Of a DNA stretch of 64,000 nucleotides, positions 1 to 10,716 are shown one piece after another. The DNA is taken from contig CM043950.1 in the NCBI GenBank assembly GCA_014529385.2, forward strand, positions 67,730,435 to 67,794,434, read 5' to 3'. The stretch comes from Adiantum capillus-veneris (taxonomy: Eukaryota; Streptophyta; Polypodiopsida; Polypodiales; Pteridaceae). A program made the position numbers and the translations under genes. How positions within the stretch are numbered: position 1 is the stretch's first letter; each line of letters begins with the position of its first letter. The notes beneath the pieces were generated by a model. That model ran no database searches. It had not been told where the DNA came from and worked only from the letters and a program-made list of their open reading frames with translations.

Positions 1-779
1 AGGCAAGAATGTATGAAGTATGGTGGATCAAACATGAGAATTTTGGACGGCGACTAGTTTTGGGTTTTCTGGCCTTCTAGTGGGAAAAGGCCTTAATATT
101 TGGTTGTAGTTTTCACTTCCGGCAATTTAAAGAAAATGATGACTTTTTTTTTCTTGGCATTAAAAGGGCCAAGAAAATGATGACTATAAATTGTGATCCT
201 TTTGAGTCATTGTTTGTTCCGTCGGCAGTACCAAAATCTCGTGTTTGAAACAAGGTGAAGCACCATTTTGGTTGGTTTTGACTGGTTTTGGCTAATTACC
301 TTGGAAGATGCCTTGGCAAAGGGTGAAGAGCAGTGTTCGGCAAAACTCATTTTCCCAAACATACAAAATTCCTTTTCTTGAATTTGCCAAGAGAAGATTG
401 GGTTGTTTTTTCGATTCTTTACACTATTTTTCTCCATTTTGGGGCGGAATATCTCCTTTTTGCCTTGCTCTCAACCGACATTTTTGAAATTGAAAACGAC
501 ATGATATTTAGCTTAGACAATGATGCCATTATCTTTCATACCTCTAAATAAACCTCTCTCTGTCAGGTCGGTTCTCTGGTTCTTTGTAGGCCAGAAAGTG
601 TGCATATCACCTTCTCCATCTCCCCCCCCCCCCAAAAAAAAAGGAAACCCAAACCATCCAAAAAATCAAAGCTAGTATGTGCTAACAATTTAAAAAAAAT
701 CAATGAAAATACGAATCTTGCAGGATAGCTTGTGTTAAAATATGGAGGGGTTCCGTGGCGTCGAGTAAGGGGCATAGGT
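1..779. other. gene-free left flank
   Basis: I see no gene. The stretch holds a C12-A9 homopolymer junction (622-642). It also holds a 15-bp exact direct repeat (130-144 and 171-185) flanking a 26-bp insert that reads on the minus strand as a short unique piece ending in a run of A. Part of it may be the 3' UTR of the minus-strand LINE, whose coding region ends near 840, but I could not fix the LINE 3' end. Confidence 0.5.
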
Positions 780-839
780 AGGAGGGGCCAGCCAAGGGCG
801 GGCGCATGCCATTACTCTTGTCATTCTAAGATCTTTTGT

Positions 840-2377
840 TTACCGATGGCCAAGATTTTCTTCCATCCTAGGCATTCCATCTGCTGACAACAAGGCACAA
901 GTAGTCCTAGACCAATCCTCCAAGTGATGTTTGCACCCGAGTGCCCATATTAGCACTTTGCTTTCTTGTATAATTTCTGCGAAGCTTGCCACCTCAAATC
1001 CTCCTTCAAAAACGCGGCGGTTCCTTGTCTGCCATACATTATGAAAGAAGAAGTATCTGACGATCTGGGTGCTGAGGAGGAGTGCAGGACTACCTGAAGT
1101 TTTACCTCCAAGGCATAGGTCAGTCTTGAGAAAGCTAATTTTCCATGTTCTCTGGACCCACTTGGATACTTTCCCTGCGAGGCCTTTTATAGTTGGGCAG
1201 TCCATGAATAGGTGGGCCAGATCTTCACTAGCTAACTTGTACCCCAAGCATCGATCTGACCCAATCCCTCTTTGCTAAATCTTCACCCCCGTAGGTAGAG
1301 CACCCCAAATAACATTCCATAAGAAAACCTTCATGTAATGCGGAACCTTTGACTTCCATATGTTCTCCATTACATGCTCCCACCTCTCCTCCGGCCATTG
1401 CTTTTTCCATAGCTTGTTAAGGGGGCTAGACCAATTCTTCTTTTGCATCATTGTCTGGTAAATGCTTTTAGTATGGGGTTTCCACAAGAGACTGCTTCTG
1501 GGCCATTTCCAGGCATTCCAGTCCAACTCCGAATCACGGATTGGCATCACTAGATTGTCAAGCTCTTTCATCACTTTGTGGACAAGCAAGGCCTCCAAGC
1601 TATTAAGTTGGTACTAGGCAACCATAAGGTCAATGGTTTTCCAACTCTTGTTGACATTGTCCCAGAAGTACTCAAGTCAGTTTAGACCCTTATTATTCAG
1701 CTTCTTGGCTGTCTCAATCCAATAGGGAGTTTGTGGCGAATCTACAACTTTGGAGAGCCAGGGGACCAATGCAGGATGGAGTTCTTGAAGTATTTGGCTT
1801 CTTCCCCGCACTTTAACACTCTTGCTGCTCTATTGCATTTTCTTACCAATTCTCCTGAGCTGTCCCCCAATCTTAAGGTGGACCACGCCGGGGATAACAG
1901 TTTGTCATGAACCTCCACCCCTCTCCACTTTCCACCCTTTGAGCCAAGTTTAGCTGCTTCTATCATATCTCTGATCATGACAGCCCAAACTTGATCCTGT
2001 TTAGCCAAGGAAACATGAAATTTGGCGCAACAAGCTTCTGCATGGGCCACAGGGTTGAGAATTCCGAGGCCTCCTTGATTCCCCGGCCGAGCAAGTGATT
2101 CCCAACTGGCCCATTGCCATGGCCTGGAAGATTTTGTGTTATTTTTCCATAAAAATATTTTTACTGGTTTTAAGAACTCTTTCCAATGACACTTAGCCAT
2201 CTTGAGAAGCGGGCTAGTGAAGGCGATATAAGGAATCATAAAGGCATTCATCACTTTTATCCGACTTGGGAATGGGAGAAGAGCATACTCCCACCTACTC
2301 ATTTTTGTTTTGATTTTTTCAAGCACCCACTCGAATCTTTGCTTGTGAGTTACATCCACCCCCAAGGGGGCTCCTAG
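840..2377 (-). pseudogene. LINE ORF2 C-terminal region (zf-RVT-like)
   Basis: This region continues ORF2 downstream of the RT catalytic core and is broken into three open pieces (2365-1742, 1598-1275, 1247-840). The first contains the conserved plant LINE stretch around KIKTKMSRWEYALLPFPSR and WASWESLARPGNQGGLGI. The second carries NIWKSKVPHYMKVFLWNVI, typical of the plant zf-RVT domain. The third has the Cys/His-containing tail (EDLAHLFMDCPTIKGL). Several frameshifts and stops separate the pieces, so no full-length protein can be made. The identification rests on family resemblance seen by eye. Confidence 0.8.
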
Positions 2378-2463
2378 ATGTCTAAAGATATTCCCTTTTG
2401 TGACAATCTCTCCTGACCGACAGAAGGGTCAAATGAGTCATTTTTCGATAGGGAAATCATCCT

Positions 2464-3146
2464 TTACTTCTCTATATTACACTGGGACCCCGATGCTACT
2501 GAGAATATTTGTACAATCTCCATAGCTTTTCTAATGACCTGGGGGCACGCCTTCAAGAAGAGGAGAGAATCGTCTGCAAAAAGTTTTTCCAGGAGTTGGC
2601 TATTTCCTGGTAAAACAAGGCCTTGCACCTCCCCTCGTTTAGCACTAGCTTCGAGCGTCATGATTCGAGGATGTCATCCTATGGCAAAAAGTAGGGGGGC
2701 CAGAGGGAATCCCTGTTTAATAGACCTTTTGACCTCAAAAGAGCCCACAATTCTATCGTTGAATAGGAGCTCTAACTGGCTTCCAGCCCCCATTACAGGA
2801 ACCAGCCGCCGACAGAAGCGCGGCCCAAAGCCTAGAGCTTCCATGACGGCTTCTATATATGTCCATGTTATTCTGTCATAGGCCTTGTCCAGGTCCAACT
2901 GCAGCAATGTACACTCCTGCTTTGTGACATTTGCGTATTCTATGCCCACCATTGGTGCCAAGATGTTATCGTAAATGGACCTTCCTTTTATGAAACCATG
3001 TCGATGGGGGGAGATGATCTTGGTTAGTAAGGGGGCTAGTCTGAGGGACACTGCTTTAGCTACAATTTTGTAGGCCACCAACATCATCGTTATAGGGTGC
3101 CAATGTTTTAGTTTAGAACAACAGATCTATTTTGGGATGGGCTTGA
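2464..3146 (-). pseudogene. LINE ORF2 reverse transcriptase core
   Basis: The frame opens right at the junction with the Ty3 insertion (LIKPIPK). It runs through RHGFIKGRSIYDNI, the first catalytic Asp motif (LDLDKAYDRITW), the SIKQGFPLAPLLF motif and then, after a break near 2,661-2,674, the catalytic FADDSLLFL box. Order and spacing match L1-type RT. An in-frame stop follows LIKPIPK, and there is a break between the QG and FADD boxes, so this copy is dead. The upstream RT start (KEKSPGWDGMTVEFYREFWD) lies at 22,808-22,960. Confidence 0.88.
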
Positions 3147-3151
3147 TAAGC
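3147..3151. repeat. target-site duplication, left (TAAGC)
   Basis: The 5-bp sequence TAAGC directly precedes the TG of the 5' LTR. It is repeated exactly at 22,803-22,807 after the CA of the 3' LTR. Five-bp duplications are the norm for Ty3 integrases. Confidence 0.95.
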
Positions 3152-4079
3152 TGTTAGAAGCTGGACACACCCTACGGAAATTGAATGCTCGGCAGATTAT
3201 CATTTTTTGTAATTATTCATTTATTGAGAAAACCCGACATTTCACCTTGTAAATATTGGGGCTTACAGAAGTTTCCAGATTGTATCCCAGTTTTGACATT
3301 TAGATTGAGTAGATGGTTAATTTGGAACTTTAGGGTTTGAGAATTGTAAGGTATTTATACCACTTTTTGACCTTAATGAAAAACCTTTTTGTCATTTTAA
3401 AAAGTTTGAAGTCTGTGAGTGAGCGTACTATGTACGAGAGAGAGTGTGAGCTTCATCTTGACGCTACGTGTGCACCGGTGGTCGAAATTGAGTGCGAAGA
3501 AGTGCAAGGTGTTGCCCCCAACGATAGCTATGCGCCGACACCTACATTGCGCGCGTACGGTCCGGTTTTGCGAGCTCCATCTACAAGCTTCATCTGCTGA
3601 TTCGGTGAGCATACGTTGTCCGCTTTTGCATTGCAGCATATACACGCATTCACATTGAGTAGAGCTACACATTAGGCACTTTAGATTTCGGAAATGAAGA
3701 CCTACAAATTTCGGCCAGACATCCTACGTGATTTTGCACCGGGTGTTTTGGGTTGGGGTTTTGGTTCATGGACCTTAGGGAGAGCGACCTATTGGTGTTA
3801 GTAGGGTCTCCTTCAAGTTCTATGGTGTTTCGAGATTGTTGGATGGGTGTGCGGCTCTAGAAAGCGTTGTAGAAAGTTTCCTCTTATGCACTCCTGAAGG
3901 CTCTGACTTAGACATTGGGCAAGGACCTCTGTAGGAATTAGTTAGGAGTCGGTCGAGTGTAGGTTGACACCCTATGCTTTCTTCCATGCGCCTGCGGGTC
4001 GAGCTTCATCCTTAGCTGATAAATCTTGTTAGGTGAGTTCTCTCTATGCTGACGTCCGTCACGGTGTATCCGTCCAACA
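3152..4079 (+). repeat. 5' LTR of the giant Ty3 element
   Basis: 928 bp, TG...CA ends, about 95% identical to 21,875-22,802. It contains a half-copy of the element's recurrent palindrome (GACATCCTACGTG at 3,718-3,730). That half-site is followed by GATTTTGCACC, which resembles the sequence after the full palindrome at 5,043. The LTR half-site therefore looks like a deletion product of a full site. Confidence 0.95.
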
Positions 4080-4080
4080 T

Positions 4081-4098
4081 TGGCACCGCTGTCGGGGA
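4081..4098 (+). other. primer-binding site, tRNA-Asp-like
   Basis: TGGCACCGCTGTCGGGGA begins one base after the 5' LTR. It resembles the TGGCGCCGTTGCCGGGGA primer site (complement of the plant tRNA-Asp 3' end) common in Tat/Athila-type elements, with three mismatches. The tRNA assignment is from family knowledge, not computed. Confidence 0.8.
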
Positions 4099-4601
4099 CG
4101 AGGGCCCTAAGTAGGTGACCGAGACTAGTCCTTGAGGATAGGGATTCTTTGGCTTGCCAAGAGTCTTGTTTTACATTTAGATAGGATTTGAGGGTGGAGG
4201 ACTCTCTAGGTCTTAGAGGGAGTCTAGGAAGCATGTGTCTGGCCTAGATCCTTCGACTTAGGTAGGTTCAGGTAGACTGAGATAGTTTTAGGTATTAGAA
4301 GAGTAGGAGTTGGAGTGGTAGAAGCTGTGAGAGGAGAGCTTGAGAGTCCGGGAGGCAAAAAAGAAACCAAAACACCATTTCACATGATGAGTAGGAGTAG
4401 AGTAAGTAGGACATCATGATTCAGTATCTAGAGCACTTCATGCATGTATACTTTCTTGGTAGATTCATCACAAGGTTGTAAAAGACGCAAAGTGTGTTTG
4501 AAAGCTGAAGTGAAGTCCAAAAGTTACTGTGAGTGTTTCTGATAGAGCTGCAGAGCATCAAGATCATTTCTGTCAGGAAAAAAATTAATTTTAAGCCAGG
4601 A

Positions 4602-4623
4602 GACATCCTACGCGTAGGATGTC
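4602..4623. repeat. 22-bp palindrome, site 1
   Basis: Perfect palindrome with core ACATCCTACGCGTAGGATGT. It is extended by one more complementary pair on each side plus an outer A/T pair, giving 24 bp. It could be a dimer DNA-binding site or an RNA hairpin with a CGCG loop. Confidence 0.9.
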
Positions 4624-5042
4624 TACAGGCTAATCTGGTGGGAATTTTGGAATTTTGAGTAGACCAGTGTGTTCAGAAGGTGGGGTTTACCCTATTTTCA
4701 CCTGGAAAGTGAAAATTTGACCATATCTTGACAGGATAAGGCTAGATAGACTGAAATTGCCGGACATCCTACCAAATTGTGCCAAAGCATTATTTTAGGA
4801 CCAAAACCATAGGATGGTGCATGAGCATGATCTGCATGATATATTGAGTGACTGAGAGAGGTTTCATCTCATTTGGGTAAGAAAATTGGGTTCAAAGCAG
4901 ACTCTAGCACTTTTGACTGAAAAAGGCTAGAACAGCTAAAATTGGGGACTTTTGAAATCCAAACCAAAATCTAAGCAAACCACTGGGTTACTAACATCAT
5001 GGGGAAGCTGTGGGTCAAGTCTGGGGTCAAACAGGCCAAAAA

Positions 5043-5064
5043 GACATCCTACGCGTAGGATGTC
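5043..5064. repeat. 22-bp palindrome, site 2
   Basis: The same 22-bp palindrome as site 1 with no change. The flanking sequence is unrelated apart from a following GTGATTTTGCAC stretch shared with the LTR half-site. Confidence 0.9.
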
Positions 5065-5432
5065 ATCTGTGTGATTTTGCACTCCAAACCTAATTTTGAG
5101 CATACCAAAGTGATCAGCACCTCAAGGGGAGATTGTGCTTTGAATTTGAAGCCATTCTGGGCAACGCGTAGGATGTCTAAAGCAAGAAATTGAAGCCAGA
5201 TACTGACTGTGGGCATAGCAAGGTGTTGTATAGCCTGAGGCAAGCCTCCTAGTCAATTTTGGTCCAAATTGGAGTTGATTAGATTGATCAAGACTAGCAA
5301 GCAGGCTATCGGAACAGATTTCTGATCCATTGACCAGCTTATAGGTGTCCAAATCAAAAAGTAAAAACAGTTGTGGACTAAGCACATCAAGGGGAATTCA
5401 TAGTGCAAAAATACAGGCAAAACAGAGCAGGA

Positions 5433-5454
5433 GACATCCTACACGTAGGATGTC
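5433..5454. repeat. 22-bp palindrome, site 3
   Basis: One centre change (CACG for CGCG); the two 9-bp arms are intact. Confidence 0.88.
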
Positions 5455-5865
5455 TACTGGGGCTTAGTGAAGAGAAAATTTGACTGGGCTTAGACAATGA
5501 GGTTCCATTTGGCTTAAGGGTTTCAGAACTTCTTTCAGAAGTGAACTTGGACCTTGTTTGTCCATTTGACGGAGCAAAGATTGAAATCAGATTTTTTTAA
5601 CGTAAATTGACCAACATCCGAGGGAAGTACAATTCCAGATTAGCAGACCTAATCCAGAACATCAGCAGTGTATAAAATATAGTAGTGGTTGAGATTAACT
5701 CTCCAGTTATACCAATCATTACTAAGATAACCTCTAGCAGTTAGATGCTTTGATTCGATTGCCGAAATTAAACGCTTGTGTACAGGTATATTCAGAAGCA
5801 AAGCAAGAAATTGTGCGGAGACTGATCCATTGCTAGGTGAGTGGTTGGATTTGTGAGAAATTGCA

Positions 5866-7107
5866 TTGATAAGTTTGATGAATTTAAGGTCAGGAAGATA
5901 CATTTTTAGAGACCAGAAGGTGGCAGGTGACCAAGGTAGCTTAGTGTCCACCGAAGAGAGTGTAACTCAGGCAAGGCTAGATTCACTAGCACAGATTATT
6001 GAGGAGGGTAGTGATACTGACACTTCATCTAAAAAATCCTTCTTCATGATGGGTAGCCAACAGCCAGGAGGTTTTACCTATGACGGACCAATGCCAGGAG
6101 GAAGCACCTCCCTAAATCCTTTGAATGATTCCAAGTTCACTGTGATCTTCTTAGAAGGAACAAACTCAAGGGGAGCCCTAGTCTATTCTGATTATTGAGG
6201 ACGCAAGTGCATTTGTATTGAAGAAAGACCAGCTCAGAGATTGGAGATAATTAGAGTCTATGATGATGGAGATAGATTCCGAGATGAAAAGGGGAACCAC
6301 TATCTGATAGTTAGTAACCCTGAAGATTACAACAGATATGGAGTTAACGTGGAGAAGGGGAAAATGGTTTCAGAAACTCAAGAACCGCCACCAAAACATT
6401 GATCGACCTGGAGCAATTTTTATGTATGATAAGAAAACAACCAGGGTTTCAACTTATAATGAGAACGTGGGAATCTACAAGCATGAGAGCGAGGGAATAG
6501 TCTCTTACTTTCGCTACAAAGAACCATACTTAACCGAGTTAAGCAAAGACAAGGCTCTTTACTTATTCTCTTATGAAACTGCTATGGGGAAGGATATAGT
6601 TTTTGTTGATAGATATGGGCGGGAATACCAACGTATTCTCCCAGAGGAGGTAGAAAAGGCAACAGTTCCAGGAGCATCAACATATGCCCCTGACGAAGTG
6701 CCAAGAGCCACCTACACCCCTAGCAAGTCTACAAATCCCTTTTCAGAGGAGTATGACGCGACCTCACATTCTACCCAACCGCAGACATTCAACAACCAAA
6801 ACCAACCAGCAACTCAGCCATCATTGCAGGCATGGCTTCGACAGAGTGCAACATGGGAGCAAGACTGAAATCGAGATGGTTATCAAGTTGCACGAGGGCT
6901 AAGGGATTTGCAAGAACCACCACTCTATTTAAGGTATCAAGGAGAGAGTAAGCCAAAGACTCAAGGGTCAACAGAGCCTGGAAGACCACCCATAGAACGA
7001 GTTCGAAGAGATGAACCATCTCTTGCAAGAACTGTTAGAATTATGGTTTAGGAGCACCATTGGGAGAGGAGCCAGCCTAATGCAGAAGACCAGAGGAGGT
7101 ATATCGA
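5866..7107 (+). pseudogene. Ty3 gag, N-terminal region
   Basis: Reading starts near MNLRSGRYI, a motif often seen at the start of plant Ty3 gag proteins. It continues in one frame to about 6,400 through an in-frame TGA at 6,196. It then passes to the next frame (6,338-6,868; IDRPGAIFMYDKK, KEPYLTELSKDKALYLF) and on past a TGA at 6,866 to a TAG just after 7,040. Apart from these breaks the composition is continuous. The segment between LRSGR and the capsid domain matches nothing I know. It is rich in Tyr and charged residues in the middle and in Gln/Asn/Ser at the end (HSTQPQTFNNQNQPATQPS). Confidence 0.7.
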
Positions 7108-8726
7108 TTGGGATGGGGAGATCCAATGATGAGGTTTGTAGACTATCGTAGAATTAGACCTTCTCAAGTGCAAAAATGGGTAAACAAGAAATACACAGGA
7201 AACAGAGATCCAACAGATCATGTAGCTGCCTTTGTGCGTGTAATTAGAGCGGAAGAGGTGTTAGACTTCCCTACCCAATTTGCAGGGTTTGGACTAACCT
7301 TAGAGGATGATGCTGCTACTTGGTTTGACTCTGTGGAGCGTAGAGACTTTGAGTCTATGGAGGAGGTGTTCGACAAGTTTATCGAGGAATTCTCACAAAG
7401 GGGGATAGCTCATAATACCTTCTCACAAATCCATAAATTCAAACAGAAAGAAGGGGAATCTGTGCGAAAGGTAGCCCTAAGACTAAAAAGATGTGTTGAG
7501 TTCTGCCCTGTGGAAGAACTGCCAACTCAGACCAGACTTATGCTTATATTTATCCAAGGACTAAGGAATGCAGATCTCCAGAAGGACTTACATATGAAGA
7601 GGAGCACGACGTTGAATGAGTTAACCAAGGAGGCTCTTTACCTTGTGGACAATTGTGTGGTCTACAAAGAGGGTGAGTTCAAGGATCTTGACGACGATTC
7701 ATCTTCACAACAAAGCGCAGACAAGTCTTCTAAGACAACACCGAAATGGGAAGTAGCTGTAAACCAGCTTGTAGAGGAAGTGCTAAAAAAGATTAACTTG
7801 TACGCCAAACCCCAGGCTAAACAACCCAAGTGGTGTGCTATTGAACAAAAATGGACAAACCATGGGACGGAGGAATGTTATATAACAAGGGATACGTGAG
7901 AGAGAGACCTTACGCTCCCCAAGCTCAGGTAGCTTCTCCTCAAGTTCCACCGATGCATAGGTATCAAGCAGGCAACCTACCAGGACCTGTAGGTGTAGAA
8001 AGACCACAACCAGTGTTGGGGCAACAACCACCCCTACCAGGATTACGACCAGTCGGCATAAGATACACACCAACTGTAACCAAATCAGAAGAGAAGGATT
8101 TGGTACCTATGCATGCATATTATGAAGATCCAAATGGCTATGCGGCAAACCCTGTCTATTATCCACTGGAAGAATCCTCGACACCAGAACCACAGAGCAT
8201 GATAGGAAATACAGGACCACCGACAGCTGCACAGGCATCAGGAGAAGGAAGATATAGCTTAGATGAACGAACATTGTTGTTCATAGCCAACGGAGGCATG
8301 GGCGGAATGAGACATGCATACCAACAAAGAGGAGCTCAAGAAGCACCTCAACAGCCTAAAGGACCCTGCTACAAGTGTGGTGGAGACCATTGGCTAAGAG
8401 ACTGTCCTCATGATGAAATCATTAGAGTCAACGCATATTGCACCGAGTGTGGAGTTACTCATTTGATTCTTGATTGCCCTAAGAAACCGAGCAAAGGAGC
8501 AAAAACTACCTTTAACATGCTGGAAACAATGCCTTCCAGTGGAGGGTCAGAAAATGAAATAATCATACCTATTCAGGCGGTGACACAAGTCCAAGCTCAA
8601 AGAATGATGAACGAACCCATAATTGAAGAGCCAAAAACCGATGCCCTAAGTTCAGAAACGAAAAATCAGAGAAGTACTTGGAAAGCTAGAAAGACGCGTA
8701 TGATAGCCAGGAAAGAACGAGAGTAA
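7108..8726 (+). pseudogene. Ty3 gag, capsid and zinc-knuckle region
   Basis: The first 200 residues are a Ty3 gag capsid domain: DPTDHVAAFVRVIRAEEV, AATWFDSVERRDFESMEEV, FSQIHKFKQKEGESVRKV and LIFIQGLRNADLQKDL all match the Retrotrans_gag pattern. A Tat-like knuckle (WCAIEQKWTNHGTEECY) follows. The frame breaks near 7,880-7,899 and continues in another frame through a Pro/Gln-rich linker. It then reaches two classical knuckles, CYKCGGDHWLRDCP and CTECGVTHLILDCP (8,368-8,482), before a TAA at 8,724. Capsid assembly and RNA binding are the expected roles. A related orphan gag piece lies at 56.5 kb. Confidence 0.9.
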
Positions 8727-9703
8727 ATGGCTCTATCCGAGGAGTTAAAACACACAAAGGATAGATTGGAGCGGTTAGAGGATCTAGCTAGCCTAAGATC
8801 ACACACTGCGGCAACCATAGCACCCAAGGAAATAGCAGAACCCAAAAGTGCAGGATCAGGAGGATCAGTACTGGTAGACAAGGTAAACGAGCAGTTGGAT
8901 GCACTGCTGAAGCCAGACTAAAAAAGAACCAAACCCAAGAGCAAAGATGGATGACTTATCCATATGCTGAAATAGAAAAACAGAGGTTGGAAATGTGTAG
9001 AAAGATGATTGAAACAGCTCAATCTTTGATAGAAAACCCGCTTGGTAAACCTGCAAATTGGCATGAAGTACCAACTCCAACCCCTATCCAACTAGCTTTA
9101 GAGGAACAAGTAGAAACAAAGGAAAGACCTACGAATGCCTATGAGTCTAGGGGAGAACCTATCATAGTGCCAAATACAACAGATGAGGCAAGTGACGGGT
9201 TCCAGCCTAAAACATTGACAGAATTGGGTAAGGACTGTAACAGTCTAGATGATCTGTGGAAGCAAATCTGTGAGGCCAACGAAGCTAACAAGGCAAGTTC
9301 CCACATGAACAACACGAAAAAAGAGAAGAATGAGATCTTACCGCCTATTGAAGAATTTGAGGCAAGGTCACAAATGAACTTTGATATACATTCACAAGGG
9401 GGAGACCAGGGATCAATTAGTTCGGGACACAACCAACCAGACTCACTGAAAACTCTACCCTCTTACCTAGGAGAGTATGAAGCCAAGTCTGAGGTGAGAG
9501 CAATCCCATCTCAAAGACTTTCTTCTAACAAAGTGATGGATTCACGAGGGTTGATTGAGTTATTGTCCACCCTGGTGGCATGCACAATCCGATTAGCCAA
9601 ACTCCTAAGGTTACAACCAAACATGTAGACCACAGTAGGAAAATGCCTAGAAAAATTTGGGGTGAAAGACCCCACCTCGAAGCTTCAGTAAGGGATTAGA
9701 GAA
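8727..9703 (+). pseudogene. gag-protease linker region
   Basis: Low-complexity, mostly helical coding sequence between nucleocapsid and protease. An in-frame stop separates it from gag. A short helical piece (8,727-8,921, MALSEELKHTKDRLERLEDL) is followed by a frame change to 8,951-9,628, then stops at 9,626 and about 9,689 before the protease. No domain recognised. It is acidic and Ser/Asn-rich and probably part of the gag-pol polyprotein. Confidence 0.6.
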
Positions 9704-10678
9704 TTGGACAGGCCTCAACTAAATACTAGGCCAATACCATTAAACAAATTTGGAGAGTATTGCGAAGGAGAAGATGGAAACACCACGCTACTAGTAGAAT
9801 TCCAAGGAGTAGTTTCCAAATCTATTCTTGACAGTGGTGCAAGAGTTGCTATTGCCACCAAGGAAATCTGGAAAAAATGGGGAAAACCAGCTTTAAGAGC
9901 TACCAGAATGAAATTGCAATTGGTAGATGGGTTCATGGAGAAGCCTCTAGGACTCTTAGAAAAAGTGATTGTCACTTCGTGTGGAATCGAGTATGAGCAT
10001 ACATTTGCAATAGTCAATTTCGACAAAAAGAACAATTACGAGATCATTTTGGGAAGACCATTCATGAGACGATTGAAGATGGTCCAGGATTGGGGTTATG
10101 ACCACATATACCTCAGACATGGCGAGACAACAATCAAAATACACCTGAAAGACCATAGTTACAAGGATGTGAACCAGACACCAGTGGAAGAGTTTGATTC
10201 AACTACAGTAGCAGGATCGGAACTCCCAGCATGGTTAGGGAAACAAAAAGAGCTATGGATGTGCGGAGCTTCACATTGTGGGAGCTTAAAAAGAGAGGAA
10301 TGTGTCTTAGAAAGAGCGATTGAGGACAAGGAGTATAATCCGGAACCTTTTCCTAAAGATGCCTTGGAACCTCTAGAATGGGAACACATACTAGCAACAT
10401 TGGATGTCTGTACCATTACAGATAGTCCAACAACAAAATTTTGTGATAAGGATGGCTATGATGTTCTACCCTACTACATGGTAAGCATTATACCAGGAGG
10501 AGATGAGACGATAGAACCACCAGAACAAAAAGAGTTTTATAACTCCTCTGAACATCTGGAGGTAAACAATGATGCAGATAAGGAGCGTTCAGATAGCTCA
10601 AGTGAGCGTGGGGGGAAAACAAAGAATATCAAGTTTTATGATTTTGCCAATCAGCACCCTAGACGCCGGGAACGCTAA
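9704..10678 (+). pseudogene. Ty3 aspartic protease (first copy)
   Basis: Retropepsin domain. The catalytic loop is SILDSGARVAIATKEIW (DSG), and the second hallmark is EIILGRPFMRRLKMV near residues 114-128. It is followed by about 180 residues of acidic spacer without a recognised domain, ending at a TAA. The real reading frame enters from upstream without a new start; the first codon of this open stretch is TTG. The expected role is cleavage of the gag-pol polyprotein inside the particle. The catalytic residues look intact. Confidence 0.88.
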
Positions 10679-10716
10679 AGGAGAAATGAGCAGGAAACAA
10701 AGCGAGAGAGAACCTG

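Larger units (their letters stand above)
780..3146 (-). mobile_element. LINE, 3' half (split by the giant Ty3 insertion)
   Basis: This is the 3' part of a non-LTR retrotransposon of the plant L1 kind: RT core, thumb/connection and the C-terminal zinc-binding region. Its 5' part lies at 22,808-26,410 on the same strand. The two parts are separated by the Ty3 element at 3,152-22,802. Removing that element and one copy of its TAAGC duplication joins the protein frame directly (...SVKRG|LIKPIPK...), which shows they were one LINE. Total LINE length without insertions is about 5.2 kb. The left boundary is approximate because no clear poly(A) end was found. Confidence 0.85.
4099..5865 (+). other. 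untranslated leader with palindromic sites
   Basis: This 1.77-kb leader between primer site and gag has no convincing reading frame. It holds three full copies (4,602, 5,043, 5,433) and two half-copies (4,763; 5,164) of a palindrome that recurs in the 3' non-coding region and, as a half-site, in the LTRs. The position between primer site and gag is where retroelement packaging and dimerisation signals normally sit. Confidence 0.7.
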
